A model generated the notes under the pieces. That model was not told where the DNA came from. It made no database searches and was given only the letters and a program-made list of their open reading frames with translations. A program made the position numbers and the translations under genes. Positions 8,686 through 17,431 of a stretch of DNA of 64,000 nucleotides are shown in pieces; the first letter of the stretch is position 1; the number at the start of each line of letters is the position of its first letter. Source of the stretch: Candidatus Bathyarchaeota archaeon (GTDB lineage: Archaea > Thermoproteota > Bathyarchaeia > Bathyarchaeales > Bathycorpusculaceae). The stretch is from NCBI GenBank assembly GCA_029881805.1, contig JAOULW010000001.1, positions 310,001-374,000 on the forward strand, written 5' to 3'.

Positions 8686-9720
8686 TTAAACAAACCATTT
8701 TTCCAGTGTTGTTTTTCCCTTCAGTTTTTCTGTTCCTTTCAGCATTTTTTCTATGGCTTTTCTGACGCGCTCTTCGGAAAAGTCTCTTTCTCGGCAGATG
8801 AAGTCTATTACGCCTTCCGTGTTCGGTTCTTTCCACTCTATCCTGTAATTGTCTGTTACTTTTGGGCGTAGAAAGATCTCCCTAATTCTTTGAGGTTCAG
8901 CCGGAAACTCGGCATTTTTTAAATGTGGCAACGCGTTCTCTAGCGTTTCATGCTCTTTTATTAGTTTTAAGGCAGTTTTAGGTCCTAAACCTTTTATGCC
9001 ATCTGGATTGAAGTCTGTTCCTATTAGTATACCTACATCGATAAGTTGTTCATAGGTTATTCCGCATCCTTTCAGAACGTTTTCCATTTCTACCACTTCT
9101 GGTATAACTTCGATGTAGATGTTCTTGCTCGGAAGCTTTCTGCGACCTGTGATCGTCAAGTTTCTCACAAGTTTGGGCGCTCCGAAAAGCAAACTGTCGT
9201 AATCTTGGCTGGCGCAGAAATCCGTGTCTCCGCGTTTCACTAGATGCGCAGCTTGTGCTTCGCCTTCACTTGGAGCTTGAACCCATGGAATACCCATCAA
9301 ATCCAAGAGTTTCTTGCTGTCTTCTGCCATGTAATCCTTTAAATGTGATGTAGCTTGTGCGTACACGCGGGCTTCTTCGGTTTTGCCTTCTCTCAAGGCT
9401 TGCTCGTACCTTACTAAGGCTTCCTCTTTTACCTTCATGCGTCTCTTAATCTCAACTTCTTTAAGGGCGGGTGGCGCTCCATCAAAAACGTATACTGGTT
9501 TTATACCCATCTCTACAAGATTGCTTGTTCTATAAAGAAGACCACTTAAGTGACTTGTAATTCTTCCACCAGCATCTTTTAACGGCGTACCATCTGGCTG
9601 CCGGATTATGGCCAGAAACTGATATAAGGCGTTATAAGCATCGATAGCTATGGACTTTCCACTCAAATCCTCAAGCTTAACAATCGTTTTTGGAACAAGA
9701 TCACGGAGATTTACGCCCAA
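8686..9720 (-). CDS. fen: Flap endonuclease 1
   Basis: Structure-specific 5' nuclease that removes flaps during Okazaki-fragment maturation and repair. The N-terminal nuclease block has IAIDAYNALYQFL and VYVFDGAPPALK, and the internal block has APSEGEAQAAHL, ASQDYDSLLFG and the helix-hairpin-helix IGTDFNPDGIKGLGPKTAL. The Asp/Glu metal ligands are in place. The end, KTTLEKWF, is a PCNA-interacting peptide. The open frame extends 20 residues upstream to 9780, but these are hydrophobic and alien to the family. The family N-terminus MGVNLRDL begins at a TTG at 9720, preceded by a GGGGT, giving 344 residues, the usual length. Divergent from the zinc-ribbon/aEF1B genes. Confidence 0.93.
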   Translation of the reverse strand: MGVNLRDLVPKTIVKLEDLSGKSIAIDAYNALYQFLAIIRQPDGTPLKDAGGRITSHLSGLLYRTSNLVEMGIKPVYVFDGAPPALKEVEIKRRMKVKEEALVRYEQALREGKTEEARVYAQATSHLKDYMAEDSKKLLDLMGIPWVQAPSEGEAQAAHLVKRGDTDFCASQDYDSLLFGAPKLVRNLTITGRRKLPSKNIYIEVIPEVVEMENVLKGCGITYEQLIDVGILIGTDFNPDGIKGLGPKTALKLIKEHETLENALPHLKNAEFPAEPQRIREIFLRPKVTDNYRIEWKEPNTEGVIDFICRERDFSEERVRKAIEKMLKGTEKLKGKTTLEKWFV

Positions 9721-9831
9721 AACGACCCCGGTAAAATATAGGCATGAAACTGAAATAATAAACTTGCGAAGACGAGGCATAGAAAATATAAGTAGGTCTT
9801 ACAATTAGAGAACCATCTCCGAGGAATGATG

Positions 9832-10020
9832 ATGACAGAAAAGACAGCAACATTAACCTTGGTTACTTGCTCAAGTTGCGGTAAACCAATTCCACCAGGA
9901 ACCGAAGCCACAAAGTTTCTCTGCCCAAACTGTGGAGAAATTCAGATAAAACGTTGTAGCAAGTGCAGGAAGTTTGGACGACCATATAGGTGTCCAAAGT
10001 GCGGCTTCATTGGACCATAA
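9832..10020 (+). CDS. Small zinc-ribbon protein (HVO_2753-like)
   Basis: A 62-residue protein made almost entirely of four CxxC-type knuckles: CSSCGK, CPNCGE, CSKCRK and CPKCGF, enough to bind two zinc ions. Such zinc ribbons are conserved in archaea directly before the elongation factor 1-beta gene, as here, where the next start is 20 bases away. Their role is not established; an RNA- or protein-binding function linked to translation is a reasonable inference. Three ATG codons lie in a row (9826, 9829, 9832); a GAGG at 9821-9824 is spaced seven bases from the third, which is therefore preferred. Confidence 0.8.
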   Translation: MTEKTATLTLVTCSSCGKPIPPGTEATKFLCPNCGEIQIKRCSKCRKFGRPYRCPKCGFIGP

Positions 10021-10040
10021 AAATGTTAGGGGAACGTGAA

Positions 10041-10316
10041 ATGGGTAGTGTTATAATTTTCTACAAAATATTTCCAACAGATATAACCGTAGACTTCGAT
10101 GTTTTGAAAAAGAAAATTGAATCAGCTCTACCCGAGTTTGCCACGGTTTACGGGTATGGTGAAGAACCAGTGGCTTTCGGTTTGAAATTGTTACTAGTTC
10201 AAATCAAGTTTCCAGAAGATAAGAGCGGCGTGCTTGAAGAGCTGGAAAAGAAACTGGAAGGAATAAGTGAAATAAGCCAATTGCAGACGGTTATGGTGCG
10301 CAGAATAAGTAGATAA
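10041..10316 (+). CDS. ef1b: Elongation factor 1-beta (aEF1B)
   Basis: The guanine nucleotide exchange factor that recharges aEF1A with GTP in translation. The 91 residues correspond to the single ferredoxin-like domain of archaeal aEF1B, with IFYKIFPTDITVD at the start, the AFGLKLLLVQI strand and the C-terminal QTVMVRRISR. The frame is open upstream to 9990, but an AGGGGAAC just before the ATG at 10041 and the family N-terminus MGSVIIFYK fix the start there. The preceding zinc-ribbon gene and the following Cdc48 gene form a conserved archaeal neighbourhood. Confidence 0.93.
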   Translation: MGSVIIFYKIFPTDITVDFDVLKKKIESALPEFATVYGYGEEPVAFGLKLLLVQIKFPEDKSGVLEELEKKLEGISEISQLQTVMVRRISR

Positions 10317-10400
10317 CCTTAAAGGAATGTTTAACATTTGTATAGAAATGAGACATTGTTGCGAGACGTATCATGCAATGACTTGTGGGAAGGATTTTAG

Positions 10401-12572
10401 TTGAGTGAAATACAGTTACGTGTTGGCGATGCAAGGCAGCGGGATGTTGGAAGAGGGATAGCCCGCATAGACCAAAGAACAATGCAAAAACTGGGCATCA
10501 GCGCTGGCGACGTAGTAGAAATTATTGGCAAAAGGGCAACCTCAGCCATAGCTTGGCCAGCTTACAGCGAAGATCAAAACCGCGAACTATTACGAATTGA
10601 CGGGTTCACGCGCAAAAACGCAGGAGTAGCCATAAACGAATATGTAGTTGTCAGACCAGCTAAAGTTAAAAACGCTTTAAGCATCACGTTCGCACCAGTT
10701 GACATGCGACTCAATGTCGACGAAGACTTCACAAACTTCGTCAGAAACCGCCTAATGGAAAGAACTCTTGTTGAAGGCGACACCACGCTCGTTATGATGC
10801 TTGGGCACGCTATTCCCTTCACAGTAACAAAAACCCGCCCACACGGCATAACCAAGGTCACAGCCGAAACAAAGCTCACAATCTTAAATGAACCAGCGCC
10901 TGAAGGAAAAGGGTTACCACGTACAACGTATGAAGATGTTGGAGGACTACATGAGGAGATTCAACGAGTAAGGGAGATGGTTGAACTCCCACTAAGACAC
11001 CCTGAACTTTTCCAAAGACTTGGAATAGAACCTCCCAAGGGCGTGCTTCTCCACGGTCCACCGGGATGCGGTAAAACTCTTTTGGCTAGAGCAGTGGCAA
11101 ACGAATCAGAGGCCAACTTCTTCTCAATCAATGGACCTGAAATAATGAGCAAGTTCTATGGAGAGTCTGAGGCTCGCCTTCGGGAAATCTTTCAGCAAGC
11201 TCAACAGAATGCTCCAAGTATAATATTTATCGACGAACTAGACGCACTAGCACCGAAGAGGGAAGAGGTCACAGGCGAAGTTGAAAGGCGTGTGGTTGCT
11301 CAACTTCTCGCATTGATGGACGGCTTATCAGGTAGAGGAAACGTAATAGTCATAGGCGCCACTAACAGACCTGGCGCGCTTGACCCAGCTCTACGTAGAC
11401 CAGGCAGATTTGACAGAGAAATAGAGATAGGCGTTCCTGACAAGCAGGGGAGACACGAAATTTTCCAAATTCACACTCGGGGAATGCCATTAGCAGAAGG
11501 CGTTGACCTCAAGAAACTTTCAGAAATGGCTCATGGATACACAGGCGCAGATGTTGCTGCTCTATGTAGAGAGACAGCCATGAAAGCTTTGCGTAGGTAT
11601 CTGCCGCAAATTAACCTTGAAGAAGAGCGCATACCGCCAAGTGTGCTGGAAAAAATGGAGGTCAAAATGGAGGACTTCATGGACGGCTACAAAGAAGTGA
11701 CGCCAACAGCGATGCGTGAGGTCTACATAGAGGTGCCTACAATTCACTGGGAAGACATCGGTGGACTGGAATATGTCAAACAAGAGCTTAAAGAAGCAGT
11801 AGAATGGCCTTTGAAAAATCCAGAAATATTCGAGAGGCTCGGCATAAAACCGCCAAAAGGAATAGTTCTCTATGGGCCTCCTGGCTGCGGTAAGACGCTT
11901 CTGGCAAGGGCCGTCGCTACGGAGAGCGAAGCTAATTTCATAACGATTAAAGGTCCTGAAGTGTTCTCAAAATGGGTTGGCGAGTCAGAAAAAGCCATAA
12001 GAGAAGTTTTCAGAAAAGCTAGAATGGCAGCGCCTGCGGTAGTTTTCTTCGACGAAATGGATTCGCTCGTTCCTCGCCGAGGATTAGGCTTTGCTGATAG
12101 CGGAGTGACAGAACGCGTAATCAGTCAACTCCTAACCGAGATGGACGGAATCCTAACCTTGGAAGACATAGTTGTCATAGGAGCCACAAACAGACCTGAC
12201 ATTGTCGATCCAGCAGTGCTTAGACCAGGGAGATTTGACAGGCTGATTTATGTACCGGAACCCGATGAGAAAAGTAGGCTTCTAATCTTCAAAATCTACA
12301 CCAAAAATATGCCTTTAACTAAGGATGTGGACTTAGCACAGTTGGCCACCATGACCAAGAGCTATTCAGGTGCGGACATCGAAGCTCTCTGCAGAGAAGC
12401 AGCAATGCATGCCTTGAGAAGGGACATAAACTCGAAAGAAGTAACACTGAAAGATTTTCAAGAAGCAATCAAGGAGACTGGACCGTCAGTCACACCAGAT
12501 ATGGAGAAATGGTACAAGGGCTTTATGCGGCAAGTTCGGCAAGTGCAAAAACCCGCCACACCAATTGCTTAG
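10401..12572 (+). CDS. Cdc48/VAT-type AAA+ ATPase
   Basis: A hexameric unfoldase that extracts and unfolds proteins, feeding the archaeal proteasome. Residues 1-180 form the VAT-N substrate domain ([17 protein letters not shown]). Two AAA modules follow, each with Walker [14 protein letters not shown] (about 218 and 491), Walker B ([11 protein letters not shown] and [11 protein letters not shown]) and a second-region-of-homology ATNRP with arginine fingers in RRPGRFDR and LRPGRFDR. The 723 residues are the usual size. Translation starts at TTG with GGGAAGGA upstream. The C-terminus ends PATPIA and lacks the HbYX motif that docks onto proteasomes, so coupling must use another contact or an adaptor. 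Confidence 0.97.
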   Translation: MSEIQLRVGDARQRDVGRGIARIDQRTMQKLGISAGDVVEIIGKRATSAIAWPAYSEDQNRELLRIDGFTRKNAGVAINEYVVVRPAKVKNALSITFAPVDMRLNVDEDFTNFVRNRLMERTLVEGDTTLVMMLGHAIPFTVTKTRPHGITKVTAETKLTILNEPAPEGKGLPRTTYEDVGGLHEEIQRVREMVELPLRHPELFQRLGIEPPKGVLLHGPPGCGKTLLARAVANESEANFFSINGPEIMSKFYGESEARLREIFQQAQQNAPSIIFIDELDALAPKREEVTGEVERRVVAQLLALMDGLSGRGNVIVIGATNRPGALDPALRRPGRFDREIEIGVPDKQGRHEIFQIHTRGMPLAEGVDLKKLSEMAHGYTGADVAALCRETAMKALRRYLPQINLEEERIPPSVLEKMEVKMEDFMDGYKEVTPTAMREVYIEVPTIHWEDIGGLEYVKQELKEAVEWPLKNPEIFERLGIKPPKGIVLYGPPGCGKTLLARAVATESEANFITIKGPEVFSKWVGESEKAIREVFRKARMAAPAVVFFDEMDSLVPRRGLGFADSGVTERVISQLLTEMDGILTLEDIVVIGATNRPDIVDPAVLRPGRFDRLIYVPEPDEKSRLLIFKIYTKNMPLTKDVDLAQLATMTKSYSGADIEALCREAAMHALRRDINSKEVTLKDFQEAIKETGPSVTPDMEKWYKGFMRQVRQVQKPATPIA

Positions 12573-12583
12573 GAGCGTTACCT

Positions 12584-12811
12584 ATGCCTATTAGAACATG
12601 GAAACCCCGTGCAACTTACTCTGTTTTGTTGGAGATTTTAGGTAAGAAAGGCGCTATGACGGATGTTGAGCTTTTTGATGCTTTAAATGAAGAGTACGAG
12701 GATTTGGGCTTTAAGGACTTTAACGAATTGCTAATGCGACTGGAAATTGGTGGAAAGGTGCGCGTAACTTCTATGGCTCGTGGGAAGCGACGGGTTGAGC
12801 TTGTAGCATAA
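12584..12811 (+). CDS. Small conserved archaeal winged-helix-like protein
   Basis: 75 residues with predicted helix-helix-turn-helix-wing character: VLLEILGKKGAMTDVELFDAL, then FNELLMRLEIGGKVRVTSM and a basic end (ARGKRRVEL). The ATG lies about ten bases after a TTAGGAGC that spans the Cdc48 stop, so this start is used although the frame is open further upstream. It follows Cdc48 by 11 bases and is probably cotranscribed. It may bind DNA or RNA, or be a Cdc48 partner; no function is established. Confidence 0.7.
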   Translation: MPIRTWKPRATYSVLLEILGKKGAMTDVELFDALNEEYEDLGFKDFNELLMRLEIGGKVRVTSMARGKRRVELVA

Positions 12812-12842
12812 CCTTTTCAGGTAACGCATCTGCGTGTAACGT

Positions 12843-14069
12843 ATGCAATCTTTTTCTGATGTGGTCGTCGTTGGAGGCGGACCATGCGGTTCCTTTGCGG
12901 CTCTGAATCTTGGGAAGTTCGGAGTCAAAGTAACAGTTTTCGAGGAACATGACGAAATTGGTGTGCCATCCCACTGTACTGGGCACATAAGCATCAAAGG
13001 TCTTAAGCATTTAGGATTGTATCCACTTCCGTCCCAAATCGTTGAGAATACTTTTTATGGAGCCAATTTCTATTCGCCAAAAGGTGGAAAGTTTTCAATT
13101 CGTTTCTCTTCGCCAGTAACGTGCGTTGTTAATCGTGTTCTATTTGACAAATACATTGCCAAGATAGCAGAAACCTTTGGTGTTCGCTATCATCTAAGTT
13201 CCCGTGTCGAATCGTTATTTATTGAAAATGGTTTCGTCAAAGGAGTAAATGCTAACCAAAATGGAAAAGACACAGAAAAGTTTCTGTCAAAAATGGTTAT
13301 AGATGCCGAGGGAACATCTTCCAAGATTTTAAGGCAGACTGGCTTAACTACGTTTGACAGTCTTATGCTTGTTAATGGGGTTCAGGCAGAAGTTGAAAAT
13401 GTTGAAGACGCTGAATCTGATATGGTCGACGTCTTTCTTGGAAGGGATTATGCTCCGGGCTTTTATGCGTGGCTGGTTCCCAAGTCTGGCGGCAAAGCAA
13501 AAGTTGGATTAGCTGCAAAAAAAGGGAATCCGAAAGAGCTTCTGCGAAGGTTCATGTTTAAACATCCTGTTGCTTCAAGAAAACTACACAATGCAAGAAT
13601 TCTGCAGACCGAGTTCCATCCTTTACCGCTCGGAGGATCAATTCTAAAACTTTATTCAAACGGGTTCTTAGCCGTGGGTGATGTAGCCTCTCAAGTGAAA
13701 CCCACTACAGGCGGCGGCGTAATTCTCGGCATGATTTGCGCAAAAGTCGCTTCTGAAGTGGCTCGCGTGGCTCTGTGTGCCAATGATTTTTCTTCTGAGC
13801 TTCTGGGAACATATCAAAAGCGATGTGAAGAGATTTTAGGCTTTGACCTAACAGTTATGCTTGCGGTGAGGAGGATGCTCAGTGCAATGTCTGATAAGAA
13901 GATTGACGACGTAATTGGTTTCTGTGCAAAATTTGGCTTGGGTGAAACTCTCCAAAATTTTAGAGACATAGATTTTCAAGGACAAGCCATCCTTAAGACT
14001 TTGCGAAGCCCTAAAATGTTGATTACCATCATTTACTTTTTCTTCCTCTACTTGTCTGCAAATATTTAA
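12843..14069 (+). CDS. Geranylgeranyl-reductase-family flavoprotein
   Basis: An FAD-dependent reductase of the family that saturates the isoprenoid chains of archaeal membrane lipids. The N-terminal dinucleotide-binding motif is VVVVGGGPCGSFAALNL, followed by VFEEHDEIGVPSHCTGH, where the Cys sits as in the family. The second FAD contact is GFLAVGDVASQVKPTTGGGV. The 408 residues are standard. The last ~15 residues (TIIYFFFLYLSANI) are hydrophobic and may anchor the protein in the membrane. It sits 31 bases after a small gene of the Cdc48 block. Whether it acts on lipid, menaquinone or another polyprenyl substrate cannot be told. Confidence 0.85.
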   Translation: MQSFSDVVVVGGGPCGSFAALNLGKFGVKVTVFEEHDEIGVPSHCTGHISIKGLKHLGLYPLPSQIVENTFYGANFYSPKGGKFSIRFSSPVTCVVNRVLFDKYIAKIAETFGVRYHLSSRVESLFIENGFVKGVNANQNGKDTEKFLSKMVIDAEGTSSKILRQTGLTTFDSLMLVNGVQAEVENVEDAESDMVDVFLGRDYAPGFYAWLVPKSGGKAKVGLAAKKGNPKELLRRFMFKHPVASRKLHNARILQTEFHPLPLGGSILKLYSNGFLAVGDVASQVKPTTGGGVILGMICAKVASEVARVALCANDFSSELLGTYQKRCEEILGFDLTVMLAVRRMLSAMSDKKIDDVIGFCAKFGLGETLQNFRDIDFQGQAILKTLRSPKMLITIIYFFFLYLSANI

Positions 14070-14114
14070 AATCTCTGAAAAATAGATTGATGAGAAGAAG
14101 ATGGTTGAAGACGC

Positions 14115-14477
14115 ATGAGCGAATTTCGTTATAAGCAAGTCATTGTTTTTCGTTCAGACTTAGGATTAAGTAAAGGCAAGGTTGCTGCTCAAGGCGGGCA
14201 CGCTGCAGTTTCCGCGGCAGAAGAGGCTCGCAAGCATAAGAAAGCATGGTGGGAAGCTTGGATAAATGAAGGGCAACGTAAGATAGCTGTTAAAGTGAAA
14301 AGCGAAAAAGAACTGTTAGAATTGGAAAAACAAGCGAAGGAGTTGGCGCTGCCTACTGCCTTGATAATAGATAGGGGTCTTACAGAAATCCCCCCAGACA
14401 CGATAACATGTTTGGGAATAGGCCCAGCCCCTACTGAGAAGGTAGACAAGCTAACAGGCGAGCTTACTCTTCTCTGA
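14115..14477 (+). CDS. pth2: Peptidyl-tRNA hydrolase, archaeal type
   Basis: Releases tRNA from peptidyl-tRNA that dropped off the ribosome. The Pth2 fold is clear: YKQVIVFRSDLGLSKGKVAAQ with the catalytic region GGHAAVSA, the basic patch, and the C-terminal DRGLTEIPPDTITCLGIGPAP. The 120 residues are the usual Pth2 size. It precedes truD by 17 bases, the same tRNA-quality theme, and the two are likely cotranscribed. Confidence 0.95.
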   Translation: MSEFRYKQVIVFRSDLGLSKGKVAAQGGHAAVSAAEEARKHKKAWWEAWINEGQRKIAVKVKSEKELLELEKQAKELALPTALIIDRGLTEIPPDTITCLGIGPAPTEKVDKLTGELTLL

Positions 14478-14494
14478 ATAAAGGCGTAAACAAA

Positions 14495-15871
14495 TTGCTG
14501 GTTCCTAAACTAGAGCGAATGATAGGCGTTGAGGTGTATGTCACACCGTCTGTAGGCATCGATGGAGCCATTCGTCAACTTGTTGAGGATTTTGTTGTTG
14601 AGGAAACGCTTGTCGACGGTTCCAGAGCCGAAAAAGCCTCATCTAAAACGCGTGCGGTCTTAGGTTCTTCTTCCATCAAGAGCCACTATCTACTATGTGT
14701 CTTGACTAAACGAGATTGGGATATGTTTAAAGCTCTCAAAACGGTTGCTGAACAACTTGGCACAAACGTGCGGCGAATTCAAATTGCCGGCATAAAGGAC
14801 GCTAGAGCCTTAACTTCCCAGTACATCACAATTGAAGGAGTGTCGGCTGAAGACGTTCAAAAAGTCAACGCAAAAGACATAAATATTCATCCTGTGGGTT
14901 ATCTTCGCTACAAGCTGTCGTCGTATTATCTTCTTGGAAACAATTTCAAAATTGCAATCAGAGCCACAAAGAATTCAGAATCCACTATTAGAAAGAGAAT
15001 AAAGGAGACTATTGAACAACTCGAGACAGTGGGTGGCGTTCCAAACTTTTTCGGTCATCAACGTTTCGGCACGGTTCGTCCAATAACGCATCTCGTCGGA
15101 AAAGCCATGGTTGAAGGCAGCTTTCAGAAAGCAGCGATGCAGTTTCTGGCCAAGCCGAGCCGCTTTGAACATCCAGAATCTAGACAAGCCCGCATGCAAT
15201 TGCAGGCTACACAAGACTTTGAAAAAGGATTGAAAAATTTTCCGAAAAAGCTGCGCTACGAACGGCTAATGTTGAAACACTTAGTCAGCAAACCAGACGA
15301 TTTCATAGGCGCCTTCAGGAGACTGCCAATAAAACTACAGAAGCTTTTTCCACAAGCTTATCAGGCCTATATTTTCAACAAGTTCCTAAGCAGAAGAATT
15401 GCAAGTGGTTTTCGCCTGAATAGAGCCGAGATTGGAGATTATGCTGTAAGTGTTGAGCGTTCTGGACTACCTCTGTCAACAATGTACAAAATCGCAAACT
15501 CTGAAACGTTAACAGAGATTAATAAAGCGATAGCAGCTGGAAAAATGCGGGTGGCCATTCCACTGGTTGGTTTCAGGCAGCGCCTTTCTTTTGGTATTCA
15601 AGGAGAAATTGAGAAACGAATACTTGAGAAAGAAGGCACTATGCTAGGCAACTTCAAAGTCAACGGCATGTTGGAAGTCTCCTGCAGAGGAGAATTGCGA
15701 ACTGTGATGACTCCACTGAATAACTTTTCCTTGGTTGAAATTTCAAGTGATTCTGTAAATCCGTCAAAATACAAGACCAAAGTGCACTTTATGCTACATC
15801 GAGGCTCCTATGCTACAATACTTCTCAGAGAACTCGTTAAGCCACGTAACCTGATAAAAGCTGGATTTTAA
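14495..15871 (+). CDS. truD: tRNA pseudouridine(13) synthase TruD
   Basis: Isomerises uridine 13 in tRNA (and related sites) to pseudouridine. The N-terminal part reads DFVVEETLVDG and later LTKRDWDMFKAL. The active-site block is IAGIKDARALTSQYITIEG with the catalytic Asp in GIKDARA, and the TRUD insertion follows with NFFGHQRFGT. The length of 458 residues is that of archaeal TruD. The start codon is TTG, 17 bases after the pth2 stop. The C-terminal FMLHRGSYATILLRELVKP is also family-typical. Confidence 0.95.
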   Translation: MLVPKLERMIGVEVYVTPSVGIDGAIRQLVEDFVVEETLVDGSRAEKASSKTRAVLGSSSIKSHYLLCVLTKRDWDMFKALKTVAEQLGTNVRRIQIAGIKDARALTSQYITIEGVSAEDVQKVNAKDINIHPVGYLRYKLSSYYLLGNNFKIAIRATKNSESTIRKRIKETIEQLETVGGVPNFFGHQRFGTVRPITHLVGKAMVEGSFQKAAMQFLAKPSRFEHPESRQARMQLQATQDFEKGLKNFPKKLRYERLMLKHLVSKPDDFIGAFRRLPIKLQKLFPQAYQAYIFNKFLSRRIASGFRLNRAEIGDYAVSVERSGLPLSTMYKIANSETLTEINKAIAAGKMRVAIPLVGFRQRLSFGIQGEIEKRILEKEGTMLGNFKVNGMLEVSCRGELRTVMTPLNNFSLVEISSDSVNPSKYKTKVHFMLHRGSYATILLRELVKPRNLIKAGF

Positions 15872-15960
15872 CCGTTTCTTGGACTCTAGGAAACAAGCAA
15901 ACAAAAATAGAACGCAAAAGCTTTATTTTCTGATCTCAGTTAGCAAGAAACGGGGCACTT

Positions 15961-16707
15961 ATGAAACATTCAAAAGACAAGGTGTGGCTCGCCGAGCTAA
16001 GCATGGAGGAACTGAAGCAAGCTGCAGAAGTAGGAAAAGTTATCATCATTCCAGTCGGAAGTGTCGAAGAGCATGGTCCTCACCTGCCATTGTGCACGGA
16101 CAGCCTACAACCTGAGTATGTTGCATTGGAGGTGGCTAAAAAAACTGACAGCCTCCTTGCCTCACCACTGAAATATGGCGTCTGCAGTACGACTCGTATT
16201 TTTCCAGGGACAATTTCGATAAGTTTTCACTCTCTATACAGAATTACACGTGAGGTTGTTGAGGAATTTATTCGTAACGGGTTTAAGCGATTCTTAATAC
16301 TTAGCGGACATGCCGATGAAGAACAGATGGTTGCGCTGAGGCTTGCGGCAGAACATGTATTATGGAGACGAAGAGAAGAGAGCCAAAAGCGAAAGATTAG
16401 GATAATGGTTTGTACTGATTACGATTTTGCATACGCACTTAGAGGAAAATACTTTGATGAAAAAGATGGACACGGAGGCACCATCGAAACTTCTCGTGTA
16501 ATGGCAATAAGACCCGACTTAATAAAGGGAAAAGGAAAAAAGAACTTTCAAAAAATTCCCAAGTTTGAGATAGTCGTGAACCCCCGAGACTTTTTACCGG
16601 AAGGAATCATTGGAGATCCAACAATTGCTTCAGCTGAAAAGGGGCGATTCATAAATGACTATATTATAAAAGAAATGGTCAAGCTAATAGACGAATTAAA
16701 AAGCTAA
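15961..16707 (+). CDS. Creatininase-family metal-dependent amidohydrolase
   Basis: A member of the creatininase family, which includes creatinine amidohydrolase and the archaeal formamide hydrolase ArfB of the riboflavin/F420 pathway. Metal-binding residues are visible in PVGSVEEHGPHLPLCTDS (Glu, His and Asp), in LSGHADEEQ, and as Glu in GHGGTIETSR. The canonical SGHGGN loop is replaced by SGHADEE, so the substrate loop is divergent. The 248 residues fit. An ArfB-like role is plausible in an organism that probably uses F420, but it is not shown by neighbours. An ATG with CGGGGC upstream is used. Confidence 0.75.
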   Translation: MKHSKDKVWLAELSMEELKQAAEVGKVIIIPVGSVEEHGPHLPLCTDSLQPEYVALEVAKKTDSLLASPLKYGVCSTTRIFPGTISISFHSLYRITREVVEEFIRNGFKRFLILSGHADEEQMVALRLAAEHVLWRRREESQKRKIRIMVCTDYDFAYALRGKYFDEKDGHGGTIETSRVMAIRPDLIKGKGKKNFQKIPKFEIVVNPRDFLPEGIIGDPTIASAEKGRFINDYIIKEMVKLIDELKS

Positions 16708-16801
16708 ATCTAGAACTATTATTGCTTCTCTCGTTTCTTAACTCTATGGTGGCACGTGTTATTTTGCTTTGAACTCTTCTAATTGCATATAATACTGCCT
16801 T

Positions 16802-17416
16802 TCAGCCGATTGTTTTTAGGAGATCTGACCGTGTTATTATGCCCACAACATCTTTGCCTTTTGTAACTAATACTCCTTGATGTCTTTCCAGCAACGTGCG
16901 GATGGCCTGAACTGTCGTTTCCTCTGATACCATAGGCAGAGGCGGATCCATGATGTTCCTAACGTTCTTCTTTGCTATGTCTGAACCTAAATTCCTGATT
17001 ATGCTTTCCTCAGTTATTGTACCAACAACTCTGTTTCCATTCAATATGGGCATCTGAGAAATGGCGTGTCTCACCATTACTTCACTTACTTCCAGAATGC
17101 TATTGTTTGGCTTTGCGAAGAGCACGCCTTCCGTCATTATGTCTTTGCATTTCACTCTTTTCCCTTCCGCTAGAACTTCTAAAATTCTGTTGATTGTTGA
17201 GAGTCTGGGATCAACCTTTCCCAGCTCTATTTTTGCTATGTGAGCTTGTGATACACCAACAAGCTCAGCTAGTCTTTTTTGGGTTAGACTCGATTCTACT
17301 CTTAATTTTTTAAGTGAAGCCCCTGTTATGGCCAGATATAACCACCAGTTATTTTTGATTAATAAATAATACAGTAAAATATATATTTGTCGGTGTGCAT
17401 ACACCCTAAACTTCAC
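16802..17416 (-). CDS. HTH-CBS regulator
   Basis: A DNA-binding XRE-type helix-turn-helix (LKKLRVESSLTQKRLAEL, then VSQAHIAKIE) joined to a pair of CBS domains (KDIMTEGVLFAKPNNS and NIMDPPLPMVSEETT), which in other proteins bind AMP, ATP or SAM. The predicted role is a ligand-sensing transcription factor. The frame extends to an ATG at 17416, but the first ~27 residues overlap the probable TATA region and look non-family. A GGTGG lies six bases before a CTG at 17335, the place where the HTH normally begins, so the true start is unresolved. It is divergent from the SAM synthetase. Confidence 0.8.
   Translation of the reverse strand: MKFRVYAHRQIYILLYYLLIKNNWWLYLAITGASLKKLRVESSLTQKRLAELVGVSQAHIAKIELGKVDPRLSTINRILEVLAEGKRVKCKDIMTEGVLFAKPNNSILEVSEVMVRHAISQMPILNGNRVVGTITEESIIRNLGSDIAKKNVRNIMDPPLPMVSEETTVQAIRTLLERHQGVLVTKGKDVVGIITRSDLLKTIG
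17377..17387. promoter_or_regulatory. TATA-like box between HTH-CBS gene and mat
   Basis: The near-palindromic aaatatatatt is the only strong TATA-like sequence between the two divergent genes. Read rightwards it would place transcription start near 17408, about 25 bases before the SAM synthetase ATG. Read leftwards it would place it near 17357, downstream of the longest possible start of the HTH-CBS gene. It may serve both directions. Confidence 0.45.
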
Positions 17417-17431
17417 TAAGGAAGCCTCAAA

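Noticed and set aside
9721-9780. N-terminal hydrophobic extension of FEN1
   Set aside because: The family N-terminus begins exactly at a TTG at 9720 with an upstream GGGGT; the extension lies in the divergent promoter region.
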